Positions 36,756-47,290 of a stretch of DNA of 64,000 nucleotides are shown here, piece by piece (the first letter of the stretch is position 1; each line of letters opens with the position of its first letter). Position numbers and translations under genes: made by a program. Origin of the DNA: Pachypanchax playfairii. Lineage: Eukaryota > Chordata > Actinopteri > Cyprinodontiformes > Aplocheilidae. The DNA is taken from the NCBI GenBank assembly GCA_006937955.1, contig SSNP01000122.1, forward strand, positions 1,065,806-1,129,805, given 5' to 3'. The notes under the pieces were generated by a model. That model had not been told where the DNA came from and ran no database searches. It saw nothing but the letters and a program-made list of their open reading frames with translations.

Positions 36756-37745
36756 TTTACTCATTGGCTGCCAGCATTTTTTAGCATTTTTTACTGTTTT
36801 TGAAGAGCCACAGAATATTGTGCTCTATGACTATACAAACATCTAAACTATCAAAACAAGGAGTACACTCTCTACTTCCATCAGGAAAAACAGCTTGTTT
36901 CTAGCTTTTACCATTCTTTCACAATCTGCTGTAGAAAATAGGTGATTTCATCGAAAACTCCTTTTTCTGACAGAAAAACTGAGAAAACAAACTTTTTGTG
37001 AAATGAGACATGTCATGCAAAAAAGTGTCTTTGACACTAATAAACAGTGTTTTATTGACACCTCCTGGTTGATCCAGATGAGAAACGCTTATCTGACGGA
37101 TCTGGATCAGGTGCACTAAAATCACGTGACTTGGACCCGTCTGCTAAAATGGAGGTCTCTTGCTGTGATGAAATATGTGCTGTGAGATCGGCGACCCGCA
37201 TTGATTGTCATCCTTTCTTTTTATCCAAACTTTTGCGACTGCGACACAGACTTTGGTGAAGTGTGAGCGGCACAAGTTTTTCTGCTTCTCCCAAAACTCG
37301 CTCCTCTTTCATGGATTATCATCATGGTAAATGGCGAGCACTTGTATAGCGCTTTAATTAGGTCCTACGACCTCCAAAGCGCTTCACACTACAGTTTTTT
37401 TGTCATTCACCCATTCACACGGGAGAGGGTAGGGGCTAACACTCACACAACCCGATACGCAGATCGGGGGGAAACATGGGGTTCAGTGTCTTGCCCAAGG
37501 ACACTTCAACATGTGGCGGTGGAAGCCGGGATTTGTCCCCTCGTGATCACATGAAGTTTCACCACCGCACAGGTAAGAACAACTTGTACGTCCTTTAGAG
37601 TTGTGATATTTACTCTCATGGTGCGCACAGTTGTTGTCTCACCCCTCCCGTCAAAAGACGCAATTGACGATTTTAGTCGTCAACTTCAGTCAAAGGTTGT
37701 ATTTGAAAAGATGACTAGAGTCGTCAATGGCAGTGAATGAGTTAA
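36756..37745. mobile_element. piggyBac-like MITE (TTAA-type) nested in the preceding element
   Basis: Inverted ends CTCATTGGCTGCC and (complement) CTCATTCACTGCC are flanked by TTTA (36756-36759) and TTAA (37742-37745), as expected for an aged piggyBac-type insertion. No coding sequence. It contains the repeat at 37325-37560. Confidence 0.5.
37325..37560 (-). repeat. Dispersed fish repeat (SINE-like)
   Basis: Contains AGCACTTGTATAGCGCTTT, CCAAAGCGCTTCACACTACA, TCATTCACCCATTCACAC and TCTTGCCCAAGGACACTTC, a block common in fish genomes. Tails of the same repeat are at 3195-3330 and 39775-39925 in opposite orientation. Confidence 0.6.
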
Positions 37746-37836
37746 CTGAATGAAAGCAACAGGTAAACTAGACTGAGTCGAGTGCAGTCAGCAAATACCT
37801 TTTTACAGTGTATATATACTGTATATATACAATATA

Positions 37837-39131
37837 CAGGGTGGGCCATTTATATGGATACACCTTAATAAAATGGAAATGGTTGGTGATATTAACGTCC
37901 TGTTTGTGGCACATTAGTATATGTGAGGGGGTAAACTTTCCAAGATGGGTGGTGACCATGGTGGCCATTTTGAAGTCTGCTATCTTGGATCCAACTTTTG
38001 TTTTTTCAATAGGAAGAGGGTCATGTGAAACATCAAACTTATTGGTAATTTCACAAGAAAAACAATGGTGTGCTTGGTGTTAATGTAACTTTATTCTTTC
38101 ATGAGTTATTTACAAGTTTCTCTTTGTTCACAGCCATTGACATGTCGAAGAGGCCAACAAGTGAGGACCAGACCAAAATTGTGTTGACATCTGGTGAATG
38201 CAGTAATGCAGTAATTGCAGCAGATTTCAATACAAGAAATGCTACAGTTAGCAAACTGCTTGCTAAGTTTTGTGAAACTGGTTCAGTGTTGGATTTGCCA
38301 AAATGTGGACGCATGAAAACTGTCACTAATGAAGAAACATCATTGGCTGTCCTAGCTTCATTCAGCAAGAGCCCACAGCGTAGCACTGGAGAGTGGCATT
38401 AGTCGAACATCCCTTCAGCGATTTTGTTCAATGATGAGGCAAACCTTTATGTGAATGGTGAAGTTAACAAACAAAACCACTGCTATTGGTCTGACACTAA
38501 CCCACATTGGATAGATCCCTCCAAGGCTGTTTGAACAAAAAAAGTGCTGGTATGGTGTGGTATATGGGGTACAAAGATAGTGGGGCCATTCATCATCAAT
38601 GGAAACCTCAAGGCCACTGGATATTTGAAATTGCTACATGATCATGTGTTTCCCTCTTTATGCACTGAAGCTGGCACTTTCCCTGAGTTTTTCCAGCAAG
38701 ATGGTGCACCACCAAATTATGGGTGTCAGGTCCAAGCATTCCTAAATGAACAGTTTCCTGGAAAGTGGATTGGTTGTTGTGGGCCAGTTGAATGGCCCCC
38801 AAGGTTTCCCTATCTGACCCCCTAAGACTTTTATCTTTGGGGTCATCTGAAGGCAGTTGTCTATGGTGTGAAGATATGAGATGTGCAGCACCTGAAACCA
38901 CTGATACTGGAACCCTGTGCTGGCATTTCTCCTGCGGTGTTGCTATCAGTTTATGAAGAGTGGGAGAAGAGGGTTGCATTGACAATCCAACACAATGGGC
39001 AGCACATTGAACACATTTTATAAGTGGTCAGAAACTTGTAAATAACTCATGAAAGAATAAAGTTACCTTATACTAATGTGCCACAAACAGGACGTTAATA
39101 TTACCAACTATTCCCATTTTAATAAGGTGTG
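37837..39131 (+). mobile_element. IS630/Tc1/mariner element of DD41D type, right end truncated
   Basis: The left end begins CAGGGTGGGCCATTTATATG after TA (37835-37836). The inner part of the terminal repeat (CGTCCTGTTTGTGGCACATT) recurs inverted near 39075-39100, but the outermost 24 bp of the right end are missing. A broken transposase gene lies between. Confidence 0.8.
38142..39022 (+). pseudogene. DD41D transposase pseudogene
   Basis: Starts MSKRPTSEDQTKIVL with helix-turn-helix-like sequence (NTRNATVSKLLAKF). After SVALESGISRTSLQR about 60 residues are deleted and the frame resumes at ILFNDEANLYVNGEVNK, where the first catalytic Asp is kept. The second Asp is in FQQDGAPPNYG. The third lies after an in-frame stop in LTP-stop-DFYLWGHLK, 41 positions beyond the second, which defines the DD41D spacing. 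At least three stops and the deletion show it is dead. Confidence 0.8.
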
Positions 39132-39214
39132 GAAAACATGTTTTAATATAAATATCTAATGTTTGTCTTACAAAAGAAAACAATAAATCAATGAGCAGAA
39201 GAGGTGATTATTGT

Positions 39215-40060
39215 GGACTATGACGTACCAAAGATTAGTAAAGATAAAGTTAGGAGGACACTGAAGAGGATTAAGTTGGTCCTGATGATACGTATGTGCA
39301 GGTCTGGAAGTGTTTGGGAGACCCGAGACTAGAGTTTTTGACTCTATTATTAGACAAGATCTTAGAGAGTGAGAAGATTCCTGAAGAATGGAGGTGAAGT
39401 GTGATGGTGTCGATATTTAGGAACAAGGGAGACGTGCAGAGTTGTGGAAACGTCAGGGGAATAAAGTTTGTGTCATACAATTGAGCATTTGTGAGCCGCA
39501 GTATGGCTTCATGCCAAGAAAGAGTAGTACAGACGCAGCATTTGCTTTCCGAATGTTGATAGAGAAAACCAGAGGAGCTTCATTGTGTCTTTGTAGATCT
39601 AGAAAATCATATGACAAGGTACAGAGAAAGGAACTGTGGTACTGTATGAGGAAGTCAGGGGTAGAGAAGATGTTAGAGTGATGCAGGACATGTGTGACAG
39701 CTGTAAGGTGGTGGTGAGATGTGCTGTAGGTCCAGGGGCACCTGTGCATGGCAGCCTCACCTTTGTCAGTGTGTCCCAGGACATCTGTGGCTACAATATG
39801 TGTAGTTTATCACCCCGATACATGTGAGTGTGTGTGAATGGGTGAATGAGAAATTATAGTGTAGCTTTGAGTCATTTGACATGAAAGGTGCAATACGAGT
39901 ACAGCCATTTACCATCTGGAGAGGTGGAGGTATGTTCTAAAAAGAAGAGGGATTAAGGTTTGCCACAGCAAGACAGAGTTCGTGGGTGAAGAAGGGGGAC
40001 AAAAGTAATAGTGAGATTACAGGGAGCAGAGATAAAGAAGGTGGAGGATTTTAAAACCAG
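39215..40060 (+). pseudogene. RTE-clade LINE reverse transcriptase remnant
   Basis: Fragments in shifting frames match RTE-type reverse transcriptase: SEKIPEEWR near 39370, FRNKGDVQSCGN near 39420, EPQYGFMPRKSSTDAAFAFR near 39495, KELWYCMRKSGVEKM near 39625, a VVVRCAVG segment near 39710 and LERWRYVLKRRGIKV near 39920. Interrupted near 39775-39925 by a short fish repeat tail. Non-functional. Confidence 0.75.
39775..39925 (+). repeat. Short repeat tail inserted in the RTE remnant
   Basis: Contains GTGTGTGAATGGGTGAATGA, AGCTTTGAGTCATTTGACAT and CAGCCATTTACC, the complement-type end of the repeat at 37325-37560. Confidence 0.45.
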
Positions 40061-40570
40061 GATCCCCAAACATGCTGAAAATTTTCAAAAAATCCCTCCC
40101 TGGGTTCACTTGTTGACTTTATTTTTCTTGTGCTTTTGAAATGCAAATAACCCAACCAAACTATCTCATTCCAAAAACAGGTTTAACTGCTCCTTTCTTA
40201 CTCTCTGTTCATTTAGTTTGTTTTATTTTCAGTCTTTTTTGACAGTCCAGTTCACTTGCGTTATTCACGTAAACTGCTGTAGTGTTTTCCATTGCTTCAT
40301 TTCTTAAAATGTTTTACCTTTTACTTTTTTTTTCAGCACACATTGCCACAGATATTAACATCAGGCAGATCACCTGTTAGTCTGTTGATTGCTGGAAAAT
40401 GTTTGCTGCTGTGTTTTTGCTGGTGATATATCACATTTGTTTTTTGTAAAGTACTGTAGCAACCCTGCTTTGATTTTCTGTTCATGGCTCCACATTGTTT
40501 ATGTTTGTAGCTTATGTTGTCGGCCCTGATGTTTGGGGGTGAGAGAGGGTGTTCAGGTAAATGCCTGTTG
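40061..40570. other. Non-coding stretch
   Basis: About 500 bp of T-rich sequence with no recognisable gene or repeat, ahead of the 3' end of an L2-type LINE. Confidence 0.4.
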
Positions 40571-40919
40571 GGGGTGGATGTGTATTAAGAAAAGAGAGCA
40601 GGAGATGCAGTGGTGATAGTTGTGGCAGTTTCAGCGCAAACTGAGAACGCCCGCTCACCACGGGCCTTATAGCGGGCTGGACGAACATGCAGCAAGTGCT
40701 GCTCAGAGGACCTCAGGGAACGCCTCGGGACATAGGGACAGAGAAGCTGTGCCAAGTAGGGTGGCCCGAATGCATGCAAAGATTTAAAAGCAAATAAAAG
40801 GATCTTAAATTTAATCCGATAGCGGATTGGCAGCCAGTGCAGATTAGCCAGTACAGGGGTGATATGTTGTTTCAAAGTAGTCCCAGTTAAAAATCGTGCA
40901 GCGGCATTTTGTACTAACT

Positions 40920-41768
40920 CTCAGGATCTCAGCAGCTGGTGTGTGGTGTTTGTTTGGACTAATTGTCATCGCAGGGCGTGGCAGCAGCTGATGAGTGACT
41001 GCAGGTGTGGCTCGTTACCCAGCTCAGGAGAGCTGGGTATTTAAGCAGAGGAGGAACCAGAGACGGACGCCAGTTTGTTCCACAACCTTTATGTGGTAAC
41101 GTTTGGCCTGAACTTGTGATTTGACAGTGTTAAAAATGTCAGCGCTCTAACCTGCCTTCTCCTTCCCCTCTCTTAGTCCTGTTGCCTGGAGCTCTCCTCC
41201 AGGTTTGAGTGCCTCTGCGCTGGCCGTCCGCCGCGCCGTCAGGAGGATTCTTTCGTCACGGGTTCCTGAGGTCGTGCGTTCCACGACCGTCCTTCCCGCC
41301 TGGCTCCCCTGTCTGTCTCTGGTCCCCTCTGGAATCCACACCTGCTCCCGGAACAGCCGTCTGCTGTCACCCCTGCCTCAACGTCTCCCGTGGATTCCTC
41401 TTCTCACCCTGGATCTGTGCTCACACTCTCAGTCTCCGGATCACCACCACCGCGGCTGGTTCCCTGGACCCTTCCTCTGCCTCTCCAGCACCGTTCCATC
41501 CGTGAGTTCATTGAGCACACTCCCAGCACACCGCAGCACTTCATATCTACTCTGGAAAAGACCTGTATCTTACCTGTCTCTCCTCCACTGCCAGGACTCC
41601 ACCCGAGCCTGGTACCCGTTCCAGTTTTCCTGCCTGCAACTTGCACATTTCAAACCGTTGTACTTTTCCACTGTAAATATTAAAGCACTGCATCTGATTT
41701 CCTGGTCCTGTGTGTGTGTCTGGAGTCTGGGTAAAACTTGGAGTTTGAACAAACCCTTAAATCACAAC
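40920..41768 (+). mobile_element. Unclassified 849-bp insertion with 7-bp TSD
   Basis: ACTAACT occurs at 40913-40919 and 41769-41775, exactly where the LINE frame is broken; the LINE has one copy. The inserted DNA has no inverted termini and is C/T-rich from about 41150 to 41660. It contains a TATA-like GGTATTTAAGCAG near 41035 and AAATATTAAAGC near 41675, and ends CTTAAATCACAAC. A 192-codon frame at 41205-41783 shows no known domain. It could be a retroposed transcript or an atypical LTR-derived unit. Confidence 0.65.
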
Positions 41769-41775
41769 ACTAACT

Positions 41776-43115
41776 GGAGATGAACTATTGCGGATGAAGG
41801 AGCACCATATAACAGAGTTGGCATAATCAAGGTGTGATGTCACAAACACATGGATGACTGAGTGAAGATCTTTTCTCCTCAAAATGGGTTTTAGCTTGGT
41901 CAGCCTACGGAGGTGGAAAAAACAGGATCTAACAACCTGATTAATCTGGACATCAAATCTGAGGTCAGAGTCAAAGATGACCCCCAGATTTTTGATGTTC
42001 GGTTTCAGTAGAGCCGACAAGCAGGAGGGCAGACTCGGGACAACAGCAGCAGGAAAACAAGGGGAAATCAATATTGCTTCCAATTTAGACTCGTTTAAGT
42101 GGAGAAAATTATCAGAGAGCCAAGTCTTAATCTCAGCCATACAATCAGAAAAGAGTTGCACTGGATCAGTTGATTTTGGGGCCACATATAACTGACAGTC
42201 ATCGGCATAAAGGTGGTAATTAGCCTGAAATTTCTTTAAAATGCCTGCCAGTGGTAAAAGATACAAGTTAAAAAGAAATGGACCCAAAATCGAACCTTGG
42301 GGAACTCCACAGGTAAGAGGCGACACAGCAGAGGCACAATTTCCTAATGCAACATTAAAACTTCTGGCCTGAAAGTACGAGCGAAACCACTGGAGAGCTG
42401 ATCCTCGGATGCCAACTAAGGACTCCAGGTGTTGCAGCAGAATAGCATGATCAACGGTATCAAAAGCGGCGGATAGATCCAGGAGGATCAGCAGGACATA
42501 AGAGCCGGAGTCAGAGGCGAGTAAAATATCATTAAAAACTCTAAGTAGTGCTGACTCTGTACTGTGAAGGCAGCAAAAGCCAGACTGAAACAGGTCTAAG
42601 ACATTAAAATGATCAAGATAGTCAGAGATCTGACTAAAAACCACCTTCTCCAGCAATTTGGACAAAAATGGGAGCTTGGAGATGGGACGGAAATTACTTA
42701 TGTCACTAGCGTCCAGGCCCTGCTTTTTCAGGACCGGCTGGACAACCGCATGTTTAAAAACCTGGGGAATGCTACCCATCATCAAGGATGCATTTATGAT
42801 CTCAAGGATCGATTGAACCACCACAGGGAAAACTTGGTGGTTGGTGACGTGGTCGCCAGAAGACGAGGCGCGGCAAACAGGTCGGAGATTCTCCAAAGAC
42901 GCTCCACGCTGACAGCGATCACAGGTCCAGGAAGGGCGAACCTTACAGGTCCGGCGGGAGCGATCAGATGTGAGGAGGAAGCAGTCAATGGAGTGGCAGC
43001 GAGGGCCTGTCATCAGGCGGGGATGCTGAGCTTTTGCGAGGCGCTCCAGGCTTGATCGGAGACAAGCCGACGTCCACCACGGCAGCCCCAGTGACAAAGA
43101 TTCATATGCATCCAT
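41776..43115 (-). pseudogene. L2-type reverse transcriptase, long open fragment
   Basis: A frame of about 445 codons remains open. Landmarks in order: HAVVQPVLKKQGLD, NFRPISKLPFLSKLLEKVV, FQSGFCCLHSTESALLRV, LLDLSAAFDTVDHAILL, CGVPQGSILGPFLFNLYLLP, the active-site LYADDCQLYV, NFLHLNESKLEAI and TSHLDYANSV. A frameshift follows at the C-terminus, just before the insertion. The first 95 residues do not look like LINE protein and may be out of frame. The YADD catalytic motif is intact, but the element is truncated and interrupted. Confidence 0.85.
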
Positions 43116-43117
43116 GG

Positions 43118-43260
43118 GTTACTCTGGTTTCCTAACTGTTAATTCTAAATTGGCTCTAGGTATGAAGTCATAATTGTTTGTCTCTATGTGGCTCTGTAAT
43201 GGATTGGTGACCTGTCCAGGGTGACCTTCTCCTCTGGTTCACTGACCCCTGGAAACAGAC
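43118..43260 (+). repeat. SINE remnant (DANA/mermaid-like)
   Basis: Matches the 3' half of the SINE at 120-430: TCTGGTTTCCT, TAATTCTAAATTGGCTCTAG, GTTTGTCTCTATGTGGC and GACCTGTCCAGGGTGACC. Confidence 0.6.
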
Positions 43261-43549
43261 ACCAGCTTTCCTCCAATCTTGACCAGAATTAAGCAGGTAT
43301 AGGACTTGAATGCATGGATAATGTCTTTGGCTTGAGTTACTTGTTTTGAACGATGAGCCCATCGTCTTTTCAAAACCAGCTAATATTCATGTGAATGTTA
43401 ACTCCAGTAAAGATGCCCTCTTTCCAATCAAGTTATGAGTCTTAATTTGAGACTTGAATTTGGTTTGATCCAAGTTAATCCAGGGAGAATGTACCTCCTT
43501 ATTTAACAAATACGAATGTGTTCCAAAATCAGTCTCTGTGCTTGTCTAA

Positions 43550-44136
43550 TGGTGCGTTCACACTGGCCACTTTGTCAACGTCAAGCAACGCTCATAAAGC
43601 TCCAAGTTTGACGTTTGAAAGTTGAAGCTTGTAATGCCTGCCAGTCAGAGTGCATAGGCATTAAAGCTCATAACGCTTGGCAGTTAAAAAGAGCGCGAAG
43701 GCGGGGCTTCTTTTGTTATTGGATGTTCTAAGCTATGGCGGATCATATAGAGAGAGTGGCTTGAGTTTGAGGAGTTAAACCATTTGCTCCAGGAGCTACA
43801 TATGGATGAGGTTTGCTTCCAGCGTTACTTCCATCTGTCCTGCGCCCTTTTTAAAGACTTCCTGCTTCATTCAGGTATGTCACTACGATGAGCCGCTCTG
43901 ATTGGTTGACATGCCGCTTCAAGAGCGTTAAGAGCGTCAAAAGTTCAGCTAGCTGAACTTTCTGCGTTTTGAGCTTTTGAAGTGTTTCAACGCCTGAAGC
44001 GCTTGAAAAGTTGCTGCTCATAACACTCACAAAGCGCCACAGAGCCGTTGACGTCTGTCTGACGCACTCCACCATAGACTTTACATGTAAACTTGCCGCT
44101 TCTGATGTTGACGGTTGGGCCGGTGTGAACGCACCA
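43550..44136 (+). mobile_element. PIF/Harbinger-type MITE, copy c
   Basis: 587 bp with TGGTGCGTTCACACTGG termini and TAA on both sides (43547-43549 and 44137-44139). The HARBI1-like N-terminal coding segment starts near 43737 (MADHIERVA) but has lost about 49 bp relative to the copy at 11723-12290, so its frame is broken. Confidence 0.85.
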
Positions 44137-44139
44137 TAA

Positions 44140-45334
44140 ATCAGAACCATTGGGGTCATCATAGTGCTCAAGATAAAGAAGTAGTAGAAGAAAAAAAACT
44201 GTTTTGCTTGAATAAAACATTCAAATGCTTTTTCACCCTAGTCCTTTAGACACAATTTTAAACTCCTAAGAAGGAAACAGACATATCAGAAAAGAAACAC
44301 CAGGGATGCTTTCAAGGCATTGACCTTGGTGCTCAAAAATAGCAGCATCTGAACAACAAAAAAGCCCCTTTGTGAGCAGCAGCCCACTGTTACTGTGAGC
44401 AACTGTTTTGAATGCTGTAAGCATTCATGCAAAGCACTCCAGGAATCTGAGGATTGTCATGGTGTAATAACAGCCTCCTGGTTGCTTTCACCAATGGACC
44501 AAACTGTCAGCAGGCAACATATCATGAACGTAGGCAAGGCCATTCAGCAGAAATGCTGTTCTTGACGATGAAGGTCTGAATGCCTGAATTTGATTAGTAC
44601 ATGCTAAGGATCCAAGGGGTTATACAAAGACTTTTATTATTATCACCTTTATTTAACCAGATAAAATCCATTGAGATCACAACCTCTTTTGCAAGGGTGG
44701 CCTGGCCAAGAGGCAACAACAAACTTATACCACACATGATACCCACAGAACAATTTCAGTACATTTCAAATAGTACCAATAGTACAAATAAACTTCCATA
44801 TATGTTAAAACCAGAAGACTTTGAGTTATACAACCAGGTTGTTTAACTTATATATAAGGAAAAATCACAAAAAATATTTTTTAATTCAATGACTTTTTGC
44901 AGAATTTCTATCAAACCTGAAGAAAAGTATATAAAAGTAGTAAACTGACTGAGAAACCAGAGAAGATCTTAATTTAATCTGCCTTTCTCCTTTATATTGT
45001 GTACTTCTCATGTACCGTTTCTGCCTCTGTTCAGTTTTGCCAACACTCTTTTTTGTCTTAGTATGATGTGGTTCCTATTTGAGTAGTTTTGCCTTTAGCA
45101 TGGTTATCATGTTTTGTATTTGAACCACTCACCCCTCACTTAGCCTGGTAATCGTGTTTCATTTCCTGCACCTGCGTACACCCAATTACACTCACTCTAC
45201 ACACCTGTTTGGTTCCGCTTGTATACCTACCTCTGCCACCACCTCATGGCCAGTTTGAATGCCTTCTCACTTCACTAGCCCATGTCCAGTTTTCTGTCTG
45301 TCAGTCTGTTTGATTAAGATTATAACCCTGGATC
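44140..45334. other. Non-coding stretch with a LINE tail
   Basis: Around 44640-44720 it contains ACCTTTATTTAACCAG and GGTGGCCTGGCCAAGAGGCA, the 3' tail of a common fish LINE on the minus strand (a plus-strand version is near 62100). The rest is AT-rich with no gene recognised. Confidence 0.45.
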
Positions 45335-45563
45335 CATAAGTATGGCGTCATTTTACTTTCTTTAATAAGAGGGCGCAATTTGCCACAGAGGGAGCATATA
45401 AACAAGCAGAACGAGCATATTGACTAATCCGAGGAAACGGACCGGACGTAAGCGGAAGTAACCTCACCGCCATTAATGAAGTGTTGCGCCTGCTGTTAGT
45501 AGATCGTGTGTGTCTTTGCTGCTGAATTCGCTGTTTTACATTATACTTTCTACTTTTTCTACG

Positions 45564-46635
45564 ATGTCGAGTGGAAATACGTGTTCGATAATCAACTGCG
45601 CTAACAGCGGTGTTAAAATCCAAATTTGGAAGAAAGCCAAATGCGACATACACAAGCCTTTGCAGCATAAAGACTGTCCCTGCCTGCTGCCTTACAGTCT
45701 GCACCAATTCCCTGGGCGTGCAGAGGATCAAGAAGTGCGCAAAACGTGGGTGAAAAACATCAACAGAAAGGACTTTGTTCCAAATAGTAACAGCAGGGTG
45801 AGTGATGGTTCACACTGAATCTCATAATCGTCAAAAGTTTTCTCAATTGTCACTGTGATCACTTAGTTAGCCAGCTAGCTTAGCAGTCTGGTGAAAATAA
45901 TCCATTTCAGGAAAACAAAGGCTTTGTGCTTTACCACATACTCTGCCAAATGTAAACAGGGCTGGCTTGACTTTTCAAAACATAATCTCAGTAATTTGGT
46001 ATTGCAAATATGTCAGGATTGTCAAACAGTTTGGTTTTGCTATGTACTACATCTTTTGTTATTTTCTGTTCAAGGTGTGTGGAATACACTTCCCTGATGG
46101 CAGACCAACTAAAGCGCACCCCTACCCAGTACTGTACATGGGATATGATGAACATAACGTGAGTCTGTTTACTTAATTTGACATTTGCCTATTATTGTTA
46201 TTAACTATTATTATTAACCATTATTTTTATTATTATTCATCAAAATTAAATAAAATTTGGAAATGTAATTCCATACTTTTCTCTCCTGTCTTGACACAGA
46301 GGACTTTGACTTCTGCCCGTGCCCCACCCAAAAAGAGATGCCTTTAACCTCTCACAGCCAATATCTCAAAGGTTACCAGCTGTGGCACTGAACCTGCAAA
46401 AATAGGAGTGGATTTCAACAATCAGGAGAATATTCCTCCGCAGAACTGTGATGTTGGTGTCCAATGGCCGGATCCCACAACAGACCACAACTACTTTTCT
46501 AAAAAATCTACAGAAGACAGTGCAACACAAACTGATCCTGCACCATCTTTCTCAGCCTTTGAGTTGGATGACAAAGACTGCAGGTTTTTCACAGGCAACT
46601 TGTGGCTCCCTTTAGTAAGCCCTTGCAAAGTCTAG
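45564..46635 (+). pseudogene. THAP-domain transposase N-terminus (3 exons, truncated)
   Basis: Exons 45564-45797, 46075-46158 and 46300-46635 join in phase with GT-AG borders. The product begins MSSGNTCSIINCANSG. Zinc ligands of the C2CH type are C7, C12, C80 and H83 (VCGIHF), with a conserved W in TWVKNINRKDF and DGRPTKAHPYPVL after the finger. Exon 3 has one in-frame TAA at 46345-46347, then continues SATQTDPAPSFSAFELDD and FFTG, which is where THAP-DDE transposases enter the catalytic half. That half is gone. As a family, the finger binds transposon ends. A THAP host gene is unlikely because it lies between TIRs. Confidence 0.75.
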
Positions 46636-46904
46636 AGTCTACAAATTCACATACCAACCATCTTCAACTTATGTTTGACAATGTATGAGGATGTAACACT
46701 TAGGAGATACATAAAAAATGTCCATATATTTGAACAAAATTCAAGGAGATAATACTTTTTTAATATTGACTGTAATTTTATTGCATAGTAAGACATTGTC
46801 TTCTTTAATCCCATGTATTATATTTTGAACTGTGAGCAGCGAAATGAAAACAAGTTATCCTGCATTTTTAAAACTTTATTAAAGTCCACAGTGTTGTTCA
46901 CAAG

Positions 46905-47290
46905 AGCCCACGCACTGTCATTACTCCGTCTGTAATTCTGGTTGCCATTGCTGGTAGCAAATGTTCAAAGTACACCTTCTTTAAATGGCTGATGTGTTTT
47001 TCAGTCCACTGCTGGTTGTAACACACATGTACAATTACTTGTTCTTTTGGGGTCCACACAAGAAACTTAACATTTTTTTCTTTTTGCACAATGCATTGCC
47101 ACTTGGACTTGATAATAGTAGGATGGGTGCCCTCACGGTGATGTGTTCATCATCAGGTAGAGTGTGCTGTATTTGGCCAACCCAGCCGGATTGCAGGTAA
47201 TTTTGACCCTCGAAGAGCGACCTGTAGTTGGCATTTTGTTGATCATCCGATGCCAGACAATGTAGAAAATACTCTTGTATGACTAAAAAA
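46905..47290 (-). pseudogene. YqaJ-like nuclease remnant
   Basis: On the minus strand one frame gives GHPSYYYQVQVAMHCAK near 47130-47085. After a shift in an A-rich run the next gives KNVKFLVWTPKEQVIVHV and KVYFEHLLPAMA down to about 46905. The YYxQVQ motif and the VWTP block followed by FYxxHLLP are characteristic of the YqaJ viral-recombinase/lambda-exonuclease fold used by ISL2EU-type transposons. The upstream catalytic part (GLxEIKCP-like) is barely recognisable. The gene converges on the THAP ORF. Frameshift and stop make it non-functional. Confidence 0.65.

Larger units (their letters stand above)
36628..37810. mobile_element. DNA transposon/MITE with about 65-bp TIRs
   Basis: The left end (CACTGTAAAAGGGATTTGCT) and the inverted right end (CACTGTAAAAAGGTATTTGC) agree over about 65 bp, including CTCGACTCAGTCTAGT. 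A short internal hairpin (36692-36757) follows the left arm. No transposase is encoded. A second element (36756-37745) is inserted in it. The left flank is the AC repeat, so no target duplication can be read. Confidence 0.7.
40585..43115 (-). mobile_element. L2-type LINE, 5' truncated
   Basis: On the minus strand the coding part runs 43115 to 41769 and resumes at 40919 to 40585. The C-terminal segment reads HITPVLANLHWLPIRYRIKF and RYKARGERAFSV. The gap between (40920-41768) is a later insertion. Removing it gives LQLVQNAAARFLTGT across the junction. No clear 5' part or endonuclease domain is visible beyond 43115. Confidence 0.8.

Noticed and set aside
41205..41783. 192-codon plus-strand ORF in the 849-bp insertion
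   Set aside because: Proline/serine/leucine-rich translation of C/T-rich DNA, no domain-like pattern; it also runs across the insertion boundary into antisense LINE sequence.
45564..46635. THAP-domain host gene
   Set aside because: The ORF is bounded by 80-bp inverted repeats, has an in-frame stop and ends where the transposase catalytic domain is deleted; a transposon origin explains it better.
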